Shown here: piece after piece, positions 40,383 to 48,920 of the stretch
Layout of the letters: every line of letters begins with the position of its first letter
Numbering within the stretch: position 1 is the stretch's first letter
Assembly: GCA_021808545.1 (NCBI GenBank)
Contig: JAKBBM010000010.1
Location: forward strand, 1 to 48,920
Reading direction: 5' to 3'
Source of the DNA: Pseudomonadota bacterium
GTDB lineage: Bacteria > Pseudomonadota > Alphaproteobacteria > Acetobacterales > Acetobacteraceae
Length of the DNA stretch: 48,920 nt
Notes under the pieces: generated by a model
Database searches by the model: none
Told to the model about the DNA's origin: nothing
The model's input: the letters and a program-made list of their open reading frames with translations, nothing else
Translations under genes and position numbers: made by a program

Positions 40383-41893
40383 GGGTAGAGGGGTTTTCCG
40401 GTCATGGCGGCGGGTTGCGGCAATTCCATCAGCTTCAGCAAAGTGGGGGCGATGTCGGCCAGGATACCATCATGCAGCTTTATGTCATCCGGGCCGCCAA
40501 CGCAGAGCACTGGTACCGGATTGGTGGTGTGCGCGGTGTGCGGACCGCCGGTCTCGGGGTCGCGCATCATCTCGCAATTGCCATGATCGGCGGTGACCAG
40601 CAAGGCGCCGCCCTGGGCTTGAATGGCATCGGCAATGGCGCCAAGCCCCTGATCCACCGCTTCCACCGCCTTAATGGCGGCGGCGAGCACCCCGGTATGG
40701 CCCACCATGTCCGGATTGGCGAAATTCAGCACGATCAGATCGTACGCGCCGGATTGAATGGCTTTGACCGCCTTGTCCGTTACCTCGGCGGCGGACATTT
40801 CCGGCTGCAAATCATAGGTCGCCACTTTGGGCGAAGGGATGAGGATGCGATCCTCGCCGGCAAAGGGTGTTTCCACCCCGCCATTGAAGAAATAGGTGAC
40901 GTGCGGGTATTTTTCCGTCTCGGCGAGGCGCAGCTGTTTTAGCCCGCGCTCGGCCACTACTTGGCCGAGCAGCCCCTCCAACCGCTCGGGCGCGAACAAG
41001 GTGGTCATGAACGGGGCCAGCGCGTCGGAATAGGCGGTCATGCCCGCGGCGGCGGCGAATTGGGGCGGGCTGGCGGCAAAGCCGGTAAAAGCGGGGTCGA
41101 GCAACGCGGTCAGGATCTCGCGCACCCGGTCGGCACGGAAATTGGCGCAGAGCACGCCATCGCCCCCGCGCATGCCGGTATAAGCGCCAATTACGGCGGG
41201 TTTGATGAATTCATCCGTGACGCCCTCGGCATAGCTCGCGGCAATCGCCTCGTCAGCCTGGCCAAAATGCGCGCCCTTGGCTGTGACCATCACATCATAA
41301 GCTTGTTGCACACGCTCCCAGCGCTTGTCGCGGTCCATGGCGTAATAGCGGCCGGTGAGCGTGCCGATTTGCGCCGAATCGCCCAAGGCGGCCTCGAAAT
41401 CGCGCACATAATCCCGGGCCGAGCTGGGGGGCGTGTCGCGCCCATCGGTCCAGACATGGACGACAACCTTAAGGCCCGCCGCGTGCAGAATTCTGGCCAG
41501 GCCCACAATATGGCTTTGGTGCGAATGCACGCCGCCCGGCGAGACCAGCCCCATCAGATGCGCGGTGCCGCCGGTGGCTTGGAGCGCCTCGATGAAATCG
41601 CCCAGAACCGGGTTGGCGGCGAGCGTGCCATCCTCGAGCGCGGCGTCGATTCGCGGTAATTCCTGCATCACCACGCGCCCGGCGCCGATATTCAGATGCC
41701 CGACCTCGGAATTGCCCATCTGCCCCGTTGGCAGCCCGACCACCCGGCCCGATGTATGCAAAAAGGCATGCGGGCTGGCGGCCCAAAGACGGTCGAAATT
41801 CGGGGTATGGGCGAGCGCCACGGCGTTATCTTCCCGGGCGTCGTTCCAGCCGAAACCATCGAGAATGACGAGCATGACAGGGCGTTTGGGCAT
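40379..41893 (-). CDS. gpmI: GpmI, cofactor-independent phosphoglycerate mutase
   Basis: This is a 504-residue glycolytic enzyme from the ATG at 41893, with AAGGA just upstream; the longer frame to 41959 lacks a good site. VMLVILDGFGWND at the start and GNSEVGHLNIGAG hold the first metal-binding Asp and the catalytic Ser. Later motifs are GGVHSHQSHI, WTDGRDTPP, FANPDMVGHTG and TADHGNCEMM. It interconverts 3- and 2-phosphoglycerate using two Mn ions. It sits between rlmH and envC on the minus strand. Confidence 0.97.
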   Translation of the reverse strand: MPKRPVMLVILDGFGWNDAREDNAVALAHTPNFDRLWAASPHAFLHTSGRVVGLPTGQMGNSEVGHLNIGAGRVVMQELPRIDAALEDGTLAANPVLGDFIEALQATGGTAHLMGLVSPGGVHSHQSHIVGLARILHAAGLKVVVHVWTDGRDTPPSSARDYVRDFEAALGDSAQIGTLTGRYYAMDRDKRWERVQQAYDVMVTAKGAHFGQADEAIAASYAEGVTDEFIKPAVIGAYTGMRGGDGVLCANFRADRVREILTALLDPAFTGFAASPPQFAAAAGMTAYSDALAPFMTTLFAPERLEGLLGQVVAERGLKQLRLAETEKYPHVTYFFNGGVETPFAGEDRILIPSPKVATYDLQPEMSAAEVTDKAVKAIQSGAYDLIVLNFANPDMVGHTGVLAAAIKAVEAVDQGLGAIADAIQAQGGALLVTADHGNCEMMRDPETGGPHTAHTTNPVPVLCVGGPDDIKLHDGILADIAPTLLKLMELPQPAAMTGKPLYP

Positions 41894-42001
41894 GGGAATC
41901 CTTGAAGCTGCGACAATGTTTGGCACGCTTATATAGGTTTTTGGTGCCGTTTTGGCCATGCCAGGGCGGATTTTACCGGGGGCTGGTCGGGTGTTGCCCT
42001 C

Positions 42002-42454
42002 TTAAGGCCGCCCGGCCCGGTGGTAGGGGTGGCCGGCCAAAATCATCTGCGCGCGGTAGATCTGCTCGGCCAGCATGGGGCGCACCAGCATGTGCGGCCA
42101 GGTCAGCCGCCCGAGCGAGAGTCTGGCCCCCGCGCGGGCAAGCAGGGTGGCATCCAGCCCCTCCGCGCCGCCGATAATAAAAGCAAGCTTGCGGCTGCGC
42201 TCCATCCACCCGGCCAGGCGGTGGGCGAGCTCTGGCGAATCGGGGGCTGTACCATCCTGGTCCAGCGCGATCACGAATTCATCGGGCTTCAGCGCGGCCA
42301 GCAGCGCTGAAGCTTCGCGGCGTTTGATCTCGGCGGGTGCGCCTACTCCGTCGGGCAGTTCCACCAGGGCGAGGGCGGGTTTGATCCGCTTGGCATAGCG
42401 ATCGAACAGCGTTCGTTCCGGACCGCCGCCCTTGCCGATGGCCAGTAGCCTCAC
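42002..42454 (-). CDS. rlmH: RlmH, 23S rRNA pseudouridine-1915 N3-methyltransferase
   Basis: This is a 150-residue SPOUT methyltransferase. LLAIGKGGGPERTLFDRYAK at the start, FIIGGAEGL for SAM binding and the C-terminal MLAEQIYRAQMILAGHPYHR are the RlmH signature. It methylates pseudouridine 1915 of 23S rRNA on assembled ribosomes. It overlaps rsfS by 4 bases, and the rsfS-rlmH pair is conserved in many bacteria. A 108-base gap to gpmI follows. Confidence 0.95.
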   Translation of the reverse strand: MRLLAIGKGGGPERTLFDRYAKRIKPALALVELPDGVGAPAEIKRREASALLAALKPDEFVIALDQDGTAPDSPELAHRLAGWMERSRKLAFIIGGAEGLDATLLARAGARLSLGRLTWPHMLVRPMLAEQIYRAQMILAGHPYHRAGRP

Positions 42455-42840
42455 GTGGGCGCGCTCGCCTCATCCAGTTCGGCCGACCACATTTTCTCAA
42501 GCCCATACAGGGCGCGCGCCTCGGGTTTGAACAGATGCACGATGATGTCGCCCGCATCGATCAGCACCCATTCGGTGCCGTTCGCGCCTTCCATCAGCGG
42601 CTTGCCAAAACCCGCTTCGCGCAGCTTGTCGTGCAGATGCGTGGCCATGGCGCTAATCTGCCGGTCGGCGAGGCCGGTTGCGATGATCATGCGGTCGGCG
42701 AAGCTCGCGCGCCCGGCCAGATCCAGCACCACGATATCCTCGGCCTTATCGTCCTCGAGCACCGAGATGATCAGCTCTTGCAGTCGGTCCAAGGTTTCGG
42801 AGGGTGGTTTGGGCGCGGTTTTGCTCTTGGGGCCGGCCAT
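42451..42840 (-). CDS. rsfS: RsfS, ribosomal silencing factor
   Basis: This is a 129-residue protein from the ATG at 42840, preceded by AAAAAGG about 8 bases upstream. The core VVLDLAGRASFADRMIIATG and LADRQISAMATHLHDKL is RsfS. The protein binds ribosomal protein L14 and keeps subunits apart in starvation. The frame is open to 43080, but that would overlap nadD by over 100 bases. An AAGGAG at the end of nadD stands 7 bases before an in-frame ATA, so a longer Pro/Arg/Lys-rich N-terminus is possible; I prefer the shorter form with ordinary ATG. Confidence 0.88.
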   Translation of the reverse strand: MAGPKSKTAPKPPSETLDRLQELIISVLEDDKAEDIVVLDLAGRASFADRMIIATGLADRQISAMATHLHDKLREAGFGKPLMEGANGTEWVLIDAGDIIVHLFKPEARALYGLEKMWSAELDEASAPT

Positions 42841-42974
42841 GGCGGCCTTTTTGCGCGGCGAGCCGGGCATGGCGGGCAGGGCTTCGGCGGGTTTGGCCGG
42901 TTGGGGCGCGCGTTTGCGCGGGCTGGCGCCGGCGGCGCTTGCGCGCGTGGTCGGCTTACGGGGTGGGGGGCGGG

Positions 42975-43583
42975 TTATGGCGGGGCTCCTTTTAGTCTGC
43001 GGCGCAATTCCGTGGCGGATGTTGGGTTTTCCTTCACTGGCAGCAGAATCCAGGCGGGTGCCGCTGCCAGGGGCAGGCATAGCCCAGCCCGCGCGCGAAG
43101 GCGATATTTTCCGTATGCTTTCCGGGCTGGGCTGGCCAGGGCGCGGCGCGTGGCACCGGGGCGCGGCAGCACCAGCATGGGCATGGCCCGCATGATCCGC
43201 CGCCAGCGGTCCCAGCGCGGCAGCTGGATAAGGTTGTCCGCCCCCATCAGCCAGACAAACCGGACGGCGGGAAAACGGCGTTTGAGAACCCGCATCGTAT
43301 CGGCGGTATAGCGCGTGCCAAGCCGCGCCTCGATATCGGTGGCGATGATCCGCCGTCCATCGGCTTGCCGCCGCGCCGTGGCTAGGCGCGCGGCAAGGGG
43401 GGCCATGTCGACCGTGGATTTGAGTGGATTGCCCGGCGAGACCATGAGCCAGAGCTGGTCCAGCCCCAGATGCGTGATGGCCTGGCGCGCGACATGCAAA
43501 TGTCCTTCATGCGCGGGATTGAAGGAGCCGCCGAGCAGGCCGATCTTCAGCCGGTATCCATGGCCGTAGGTGGGGATGATCAG
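42975..43583 (-). CDS. nadD: NadD, nicotinate mononucleotide adenylyltransferase (start codon uncertain)
   Basis: The core is clear: IGLLGGSFNPAHEGHLHVAR is the nucleotide-binding motif and NPTSATELRRRL the C-terminal ISSTxLR-type motif. The enzyme adenylates nicotinate mononucleotide in NAD synthesis and is normally essential. No ATG, GTG or TTG occurs in frame between 43739 and the motif. The nearest candidates are CTG at 43583, overlapping the proA stop as CTGA, and CTG at 43550 just before the motif. The far ATG at 43739 would overlap proA by about 160 bases with an unlikely N-terminus. I took CTG at 43583 (202 residues). Confidence 0.85.
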   Translation of the reverse strand: MIIPTYGHGYRLKIGLLGGSFNPAHEGHLHVARQAITHLGLDQLWLMVSPGNPLKSTVDMAPLAARLATARRQADGRRIIATDIEARLGTRYTADTMRVLKRRFPAVRFVWLMGADNLIQLPRWDRWRRIMRAMPMLVLPRPGATRRALASPARKAYGKYRLRARAGLCLPLAAAPAWILLPVKENPTSATELRRRLKGAPP

Positions 43584-44866
43584 GGCCGCACCTGGCCGGT
43601 GCCGCGCACCACATAGCGGAAGGTGGTGAGCTGCTCCGGGCCGATGGGCCCGCGCGCGTGAATCCGCCCGGTGGCGATGCCGATTTCCGCGCCAAAACCG
43701 AACTCCCCGCCATCGCAGAACTGGGTGGAGGCATTCCACATGGCGACTGAGGAGGCGATATTGCCCAGGAAATGCGCCGCCACGGTCTCGTCCTCGGTGA
43801 TGATCGCATCCGTATGCTCGCTGCCATGGGCGGCGATATGGGCAAGCGCGTCATCCACCCCCTCCACCAGCTTCACGCTCAGCACCGCATCCAGCCATTC
43901 CGTATCAAAATCGGCATCAGTCGCGGCGGGCAGCGCGGGGCAGATGGCCCGCGCGGATGCATCGGCCCGGAAGGTGCAGCCCAGGGCGGCCAAATCCTCC
44001 ACCAGCAGCGGCAGCAGGGCAGGGGCAATGGTGCGGTCCAGCAGCAGCGTCTCGGTGGCGCCGCAAATGCCGGTGCGGCGCATTTTGGCGTTGGCCAGCA
44101 CGCGCCGCGCCATGGCGAAATCCGCCGCCGAATGAATATAAGTATGGTTCAGCCCCTCGGCATGCGCGAGCACGGGCACGCGGGCCTCGCGCTGAACAAG
44201 CTGCACGAGCGATTTGCCGCCCCGGGGGATGATGAGGTCGATCAGACCGCTTGCCCCCAGCATGGCGGCGACGAACCGGCGATCGGTGCTGGGGGCGGTT
44301 TGCACGATGTCGGCCGGCAGGTTGGCGGCGGCAAAACCGCTGGACAGGGCAGCGTGAATGGCCTGGGCGGAGTGAAAACTCTCCGATCCGCCACGCAAAA
44401 TAAGGGCGTTGCCGGATTTGAGGGCGATGGCGGCGGCATCCGCCCCCACATTCGGGCGGCTTTCATAGATCATCCCCAGCACGCCGAGCGGCTGCGGGAT
44501 GCGCGAGATGCGCAGCCCGTTCGGGCGGGTCCATTCGGCCAGCGTGCGGGCCAGCGGATCGGGCAGGGCCGCCACCTCTTCCAGCCCGCGCGCCATGGCT
44601 TCCACCCGGGCTTCGTTCAGCAGCAGCCGGTCGCCAAAGGCTGGGGTGCCGGTAAAACCCGCCATGTCCTGGGCGTTGGCGGCCAAAATCGCGGGTGCTT
44701 CCTGGCGCAGGGCGCAGGCGGCTTGGCGCAGGGCCTCATCGCGCTTTGTGGTCGGCAGGCGGGCCAGATGGGCAGCCGCGGCACGCGCTTTGGCGCCCAT
44801 GGCCGCCATGGTCTGGGTATGAGGGGCGGTCTCGATGTTCATGGCGGTGACATTCATGGGCAACAT
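43580..44866 (-). CDS. proA: ProA, gamma-glutamyl phosphate reductase
   Basis: This is a 428-residue aldehyde dehydrogenase-family enzyme of proline synthesis. It contains PLGVLGMIYESRPNVGADAA, ALKSGNALILRGG, the catalytic Cys in RRTGICGATETLLLD and QFCDGGEFGFGAEIGIATGR, all ProA signatures. It reduces gamma-glutamyl phosphate with NADPH. The partner kinase ProB is not in the window. Starts are possible at the first, fourth and ninth codons; the first has an AGGA 11 bases upstream. It starts a minus-strand set with nadD, rsfS and rlmH and is divergent from the GNAT-Nudix gene 51 bases away. Confidence 0.96.
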   Translation of the reverse strand: MLPMNVTAMNIETAPHTQTMAAMGAKARAAAAHLARLPTTKRDEALRQAACALRQEAPAILAANAQDMAGFTGTPAFGDRLLLNEARVEAMARGLEEVAALPDPLARTLAEWTRPNGLRISRIPQPLGVLGMIYESRPNVGADAAAIALKSGNALILRGGSESFHSAQAIHAALSSGFAAANLPADIVQTAPSTDRRFVAAMLGASGLIDLIIPRGGKSLVQLVQREARVPVLAHAEGLNHTYIHSAADFAMARRVLANAKMRRTGICGATETLLLDRTIAPALLPLLVEDLAALGCTFRADASARAICPALPAATDADFDTEWLDAVLSVKLVEGVDDALAHIAAHGSEHTDAIITEDETVAAHFLGNIASSVAMWNASTQFCDGGEFGFGAEIGIATGRIHARGPIGPEQLTTFRYVVRGTGQVRP

Positions 44867-44917
44867 GCTTGCCGAGTCCTGGCGGGAAGATCAACTGCAC
44901 GCTAAACACGAACCCGT

Positions 44918-45922
44918 ATGTCAGAGTTTCTCGATTCGCTGCTGCCGGATGCCGCCGCCCCGGCCGACCAAGTGCTGCGCACCGCAAGGCTGCTGTTGCG
45001 CCCGCCGCGGGCGTCCGATGTGGCGCCGTTCCATCGGCTGATCAATGAGTGGGAGATCTGCCGCCATTTGCCCGATGCGCCGTTTCCCTACCCGGCCGAT
45101 CTGGCGGCGGAGTGGATTGCCGCCGCCGCCGCCGACCGCGCTGCCCGCCGGGCCGAGCAGTTCGCCCTGATCGAGGCGCAAAGCGGCAATTTGCTGGGCA
45201 TTGCCGGGCTGCGCTTGGCCAAGGGGCAGAAGAGCGCTGAGCTTGGCTATTGGCTGGGGCGGGCGCATTGGCGCCAGGGTTATGCGCTGGAGGCGACGCG
45301 CCGGCTGGTGGAATGGGGGTTTGCCGCGCTGCCGATCGCGCAGATGACCGCGACCGTGGCGGCGGACAACGAGGCTTCGCTCGCGGTGCTGCGCCAGCTG
45401 GGCTTTGCGCCGGCGGGCAAGGGGGCAAGGGTGTTTTTATGCCGGCCGGGGCAAAAGCTGCCGGTACGGCATTTTGTGCGCGAGCGCGATTTGTCGGCAG
45501 CCCCCCCGGAGGCCAGCCTGCCGCCGCGCACGCTGCTGGTGGTGGCCGCCGCCCTGATCGACGCGCAAGGCCGCGTGCTGCTGGCGCGCCGCCCCGAGGG
45601 CAAGAAAATGGCTGGGCTGTGGGAGTTTCCCGGCGGCAAGCTGGAGCCAGGTGAAACGCCCGAGGCCGCACTGGCGCGTGAACTGCGTGAGGAGCTGGGG
45701 CTGGAGGCGGCGGCGGAAGATTTTGCGCCTTTTGTTTTCGCCTCGCACCCGTATGAGAGTTTCCATCTGTTGATGCCAGTGTTTTTATGCCGGCGTTGGA
45801 AGGGCACGCCGCGCCCGCGCGAAGGGCAGAAGCTGGCCTGGGTGGCGCCGGAGCGGTTGGCCGAATATCCAATGCCGCCGGCCGACCGGCCTTTGATTCC
45901 CATGCTGCGAGATTTTTTATGA
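44918..45922 (+). CDS. GNAT acetyltransferase-Nudix (MutT-like) fusion protein
   Basis: This is a 334-residue two-domain protein. Residues about 20-170 are a RimJ/RimL-type GNAT domain (TARLLLRPPRASDVAPFHRL; ELGYWLGRAHWRQGYALEAT for acetyl-CoA binding; NEASLAVLRQLGF). Residues about 205-330 are a MutT-like Nudix domain with a complete Nudix box, GKLEPGETPEAALARELREE then LG. MutT enzymes clean oxidised dGTP; GNAT proteins acetylate amines or protein N-termini. Whether the two act together is unknown. The short upstream region is shared with proA, and the stop overlaps the next gene by 4 bases. Confidence 0.88.
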   Translation: MSEFLDSLLPDAAAPADQVLRTARLLLRPPRASDVAPFHRLINEWEICRHLPDAPFPYPADLAAEWIAAAAADRAARRAEQFALIEAQSGNLLGIAGLRLAKGQKSAELGYWLGRAHWRQGYALEATRRLVEWGFAALPIAQMTATVAADNEASLAVLRQLGFAPAGKGARVFLCRPGQKLPVRHFVRERDLSAAPPEASLPPRTLLVVAAALIDAQGRVLLARRPEGKKMAGLWEFPGGKLEPGETPEAALARELREELGLEAAAEDFAPFVFASHPYESFHLLMPVFLCRRWKGTPRPREGQKLAWVAPERLAEYPMPPADRPLIPMLRDFL

Positions 45923-46683
45923 GCAACCCGACAGCGTCCAATCCAACCGCCGCCATCCTGATTATCGGCAATGAGATTCTCTCCGGCCGAACGCAGGATG
46001 TGAATGTGCAGTTCATCGCCCGCCGTCTGGCCGGCATTGGCGTCAGGCTCGAGGAGGTGCGGGTGGTCCCCGATATCCCGGCGCGGATCATCAACGCGGT
46101 GAATGAGCTGCGCGCCGCCTATGAGATGCTGTTCACCACCGGCGGCATTGGCCCCACGCATGATGACATCACCAGTGAATGCATCGCCGCCGCCTTTGGC
46201 GTGCCGTGGGAACTGCATGAGGAAACCGCCGCCCTGATGCGCTCGGTCTTGGGCGATCAGGTGAATGAGGCGCGCCTGCGCATGGCCACCATGCCGCGCG
46301 GGGCGGTGCCGATCCGCAATGCGGCCTCCATCGCGCCGGGCTTTACCATTGGCAATGTGCATGTCATGGCCGGGGTGCCGCGCATCATGCAATCCATGCT
46401 CCTGGCGCTGGAGCCGGAACTGCCCCGGGGCACGCCCATCGCCATGCGCGCGGTTCATGGCATGGGGGTTCTGGAAGGCGCCATCGCCGCCGGCTTGGGC
46501 GCGATTCAAGCGCGTTTTCCGGGGGTGGATATGGGCAGTTACCCGTTCAAGCGCGACACCGGGTGGGGAGTGGCGCTGGTCGCCAAGGGGACCGACCCGG
46601 CGGCGCTGGATGCCGCCATTGCCGAGGCCACCGCGCTGATCGCGGCGCAAGGCATTACCCCCGTGCCAGGCGAGCCAGACTAA
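45919..46683 (+). CDS. CinA-like molybdopterin-binding domain protein
   Basis: This is a 254-residue protein from the ATG at 45919, overlapping the preceding stop; the longer frame lies inside the Nudix gene. Residues about 12-175 form a MoaB/MogA-type domain, as in the N-terminus of Cin[32 protein letters not shown] and [13 protein letters not shown]. There is no C-terminal deamidase domain of CinA. The domain in CinA hydrolyses ADP-ribose; the role of the single-domain form is not established. It lies between the GNAT-Nudix gene and fusA. Confidence 0.88.
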   Translation: MSNPTASNPTAAILIIGNEILSGRTQDVNVQFIARRLAGIGVRLEEVRVVPDIPARIINAVNELRAAYEMLFTTGGIGPTHDDITSECIAAAFGVPWELHEETAALMRSVLGDQVNEARLRMATMPRGAVPIRNAASIAPGFTIGNVHVMAGVPRIMQSMLLALEPELPRGTPIAMRAVHGMGVLEGAIAAGLGAIQARFPGVDMGSYPFKRDTGWGVALVAKGTDPAALDAAIAEATALIAAQGITPVPGEPD

Positions 46684-46772
46684 CCACGCCACGGGCCCAG
46701 CCCAAGCAACGCCGCCCCGCAGCTTTTAAGGGTTGCCAAAAAGCCCCGCCTGCCGCAAAAGCCGCTCCAGGT

Positions 46773-46794
46773 GCGCCACCTGTTTGGGTGGCGC
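46773..46794 (+). other. Short perfect hairpin upstream of fusA
   Basis: GCGCCACC (46773-46780) and GGTGGCGC (46787-46794) form an 8-base stem with a TGTTTG loop in the 149-base gap before fusA. It has no T tract directly after it. It may end read-through from the upstream gene or lie in the fusA leader. A TTGACA at 46804 is too near the start codon to be a useful -35 element. Confidence 0.4.
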
Positions 46795-46832
46795 CGTACC
46801 CGTTTGACATTTTTCCGCCCGTGGAGGCTTTG

Positions 46833-48914
46833 ATGGCTGAGACTGACTTAACCAAGATCCGGAATATCGGGATCACCGCGCATATCGATGCGGGCAAGAC
46901 CACCACCACCGAGCGGATTCTGTATTACACCGGCGTGTCGCACAAGATCGGCGAGGTGCATGACGGCAATACCACCACCGACTACATGGACCAGGAGCGC
47001 GAGCGCGGCATTACCATCACCTCCGCCGCCGTGACCTGCGAGTGGAAGAATAACCGCATCAACATCATCGACACGCCCGGCCATATCGATTTCAACATCG
47101 AAGTAAACCGCTCCTTGCGCGTGCTCGACGGCGCCGTGTTCATCATCGAGGGTGTCGCCGGCGTGCAGCCGCAATCCGAGACCAACTGGCGCCTGGCCGA
47201 CCGTTATAACGTGCCGCGCATCATCTTCATCAACAAGCTGGACCGCACCGGCGCCGATTTCTACCGCGCCTTTGCCACGCTGAAGGAGAAGCTGGACATT
47301 GTGGCCCTGCCGCTGCAGCTGCCCATCGGAATCGAGGATCAGTTCCTCGGCGTGGTCGATCTGGTCGAGATGAAGGCGATTGTCTGGGAAGGCGGCGAGC
47401 TGGGCGCTAAGTTCCATGACGAGGAGATCCCCGCCGATCTGCTGGAAAAGGCCAAGGAATACCGCCAGAACCTGCTGGATACGGCCCTTTCGGTCGATGA
47501 TGCGGGCATGGAGGAATATTTCGAGAAGGGCGATGTCTCGGTCGAGACGCTCAAGCGCGCGATCAAGACCGGCACCATCTCCGGCGCCTTCCGCCCGGTT
47601 CTGTGCGGCACCGCCTTCAAGAACAAGGGCGTGCAGCCGCTGCTCGATGCCGTGCTCGATTACCTGCCCTCGCCGGTGGATATGGCGGGCATTAAGGTGG
47701 CGCCCGAGGAAGGCCAGGAGGAAGATCCGAACGCGCGCCGCATCAAGGCCAATCCGGAGGCGCCTTTCGCCGGTCTCGCCTTTAAGATCATCAACGACAA
47801 ATACGGCTCGCTGACCTTTGTGCGCGTTTATGCCGGCACGCTGAAGAGCGGCGATTCGGTGCTGAACACCACCAAGGGCCATAAGGAGCGCATTGGCCGC
47901 ATGTTCCAGATGCATGCCGATAAGCGCGTTGAGATCAAGGAAGTCTCGGCCGGTGATATCGTGGCCTTCGTCGGCCTGAAGGATACCGGAACCGGCGATA
48001 CGCTGGCCGCCTCCGAAGATCCGGTGGTGCTGGAGCGCATGGCCTTCCCCGTGCCGGTGATCGATATCTCGGTTGAGCCCAAGACCAAGGAAGGCGTTGA
48101 GAAGATGACGCTTGGCCTGCAGAAGCTGGCGGCGGAAGACCCGTCGCTGCGGCTGAAGACCGACCAGGAGACCGGGCAGACCATCCTGTCTGGCATGGGC
48201 GAGCTGCATCTGGATATCATCATCGACCGTCTCCGCCGCGAATATGGCGTGGATGCGAATATCGGCGCGCCGCAGGTGGCGTATCGCGAGACCATCAGCA
48301 AGCCGCATACCGAAATCTATACCCACAAGAAGCAGTCGGGTGGTTCGGGCCAGTACGCCGAGGTCAAGATCGTCTTCGAGCCGCTCGAGCGTAACGAGGG
48401 GATCGTGTTCGCGAACCAGATTGTGGGCGGTGCGGTGCCGAAGGAATATATCCCGGCGGTGGAAAAGGGCATCCGCAACCAGGCCGATACCGGCGTGCTG
48501 GCGGGCTTCCCCACTGTGGACTTCAAGTACACGCTGGTGGATGGCAAGTACCACGATGTCGACTCCAGCGCGCTGGCCTTCGAAATCGCGGCCAAGGCCT
48601 GCTTCCGCGAGGGCATGAAGAAAGCCAGCCCGATCATCCTGGAACCGATCATGGACGTGGAAATCACCACGCCGCAGGACCATGTGGGCGATGTGGTGGG
48701 CGACCTCAACCGCCGCCGCGGCATGATCCAGAACCAGGAGAGCTCGGGCTCCACCGTGATTGTGCGCGCGCATGTGCCGCTGAAGGAGATGTTCGGCTAC
48801 ATCTCGCACCTGCGCTCCATGACCAAGGGGCGCGCGAGCTTCACCATGCAGTTCCACCATTACGATCCGGTGCCGCGCAACATCGCGGACGAGATCATGG
48901 CCAAGAGCGCGTAA
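46833..48914 (+). CDS. fusA: FusA, translation elongation factor G
   Basis: This is a 693-residue EF-G from the ATG at 46833, preceded by GGAGG 5-10 bases upstream. All GTPase motifs are present: [25 protein letters not shown] and NKLDR. Domains II-V follow, with the domain IV and V motifs ([40 protein letters not shown]). It catalyses translocation of tRNA and mRNA on the ribosome. It stands alone here, not behind rpsL and rpsG as in the usual str operon, so it is either a relocated gene or a second copy. Its sequence looks like the ordinary bacterial EF-G, with no missing key residue. Confidence 0.97.
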   Translation: MAETDLTKIRNIGITAHIDAGKTTTTERILYYTGVSHKIGEVHDGNTTTDYMDQERERGITITSAAVTCEWKNNRINIIDTPGHIDFNIEVNRSLRVLDGAVFIIEGVAGVQPQSETNWRLADRYNVPRIIFINKLDRTGADFYRAFATLKEKLDIVALPLQLPIGIEDQFLGVVDLVEMKAIVWEGGELGAKFHDEEIPADLLEKAKEYRQNLLDTALSVDDAGMEEYFEKGDVSVETLKRAIKTGTISGAFRPVLCGTAFKNKGVQPLLDAVLDYLPSPVDMAGIKVAPEEGQEEDPNARRIKANPEAPFAGLAFKIINDKYGSLTFVRVYAGTLKSGDSVLNTTKGHKERIGRMFQMHADKRVEIKEVSAGDIVAFVGLKDTGTGDTLAASEDPVVLERMAFPVPVIDISVEPKTKEGVEKMTLGLQKLAAEDPSLRLKTDQETGQTILSGMGELHLDIIIDRLRREYGVDANIGAPQVAYRETISKPHTEIYTHKKQSGGSGQYAEVKIVFEPLERNEGIVFANQIVGGAVPKEYIPAVEKGIRNQADTGVLAGFPTVDFKYTLVDGKYHDVDSSALAFEIAAKACFREGMKKASPIILEPIMDVEITTPQDHVGDVVGDLNRRRGMIQNQESSGSTVIVRAHVPLKEMFGYISHLRSMTKGRASFTMQFHHYDPVPRNIADEIMAKSA

Positions 48915-48920
48915 GAGGCG

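Noticed and set aside
46804-46809. Perfect TTGACA before fusA as a -35 box
   Set aside because: A -10 box 17 bases later would fall on the Shine-Dalgarno and start codon; no TATAAT-like sequence is there.

Overview
The window is a GC-rich chromosomal segment from an alphaproteobacterium. The housekeeping block at the right (proA-nadD-rsfS-rlmH-gpmI-envC-ctpA-rppH) has an order I associate with Rhodospirillales, probably Acetobacteraceae. That family-level placement is an inference from gene order and protein style, not a search result. About three quarters of the window is one flagellar and chemotaxis supercluster for a single polar-type flagellum. It uses FliD, FliS, FlgM and FlgN rather than the FlbT/FlaF set of many other alphaproteobacteria.

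Positions 1-10966 (minus strand) hold one long, mostly translationally coupled operon, transcribed right to left: flgB, flgC, flgD, flgE, flgF, flgG, flgH, flgI, flgJ, flgK, fliL, fliO, fliP, a first fliQ, and the start of fliR, which runs off the left edge. It builds the rod, hook, P and L rings, the first hook-filament junction protein and the core of the export gate. Positions 11504-13400 (minus) hold a small chemotaxis unit: cheR, cheY and a 148-residue protein that may be a divergent CheZ-like phosphatase.

Positions 13794-36513 (plus) hold fliE, fliF, fliG, fliK, a fused fliM-fliN, a second fliQ, flhA, a short fliA, motA/motB of MotCD type, a small unknown membrane protein, fliH, fliI, fliJ, flgL, a 1145-residue sulfotransferase-glycosyltransferase, flgA, fliC, fliD, fliS, flgM and flgN. 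Most junctions overlap by 1-8 bases. Two perfect long hairpins lie after flgN.

Positions 36661-44866 (minus) carry a dienelactone-hydrolase-like enzyme, rppH, ctpA, envC, gpmI, rlmH, rsfS, nadD and proA. Positions 44918-48914 (plus) carry a GNAT-Nudix fusion, a CinA-like molybdopterin-binding-domain protein and fusA. No rRNA, tRNA, CRISPR array, insertion sequence or phage gene was recognised.

The unusual points are: (1) FliM and FliN in one reading frame, with a good Shine-Dalgarno and ATG inside it, so free FliN could also be made, as in type III secretion SctQ proteins; (2) two divergent FliQ proteins; (3) a giant multidomain sulfo/glycosyltransferase between flgL and flgA-fliC, a strong candidate flagellin-modifying enzyme; (4) a FliA sigma factor apparently lacking region 3, and no classical sigma-28 box seen upstream of fliC, fliD or fliS; (5) CtrA-like boxes upstream of fliE and cheY; (6) a nadD gene without an ordinary start codon.
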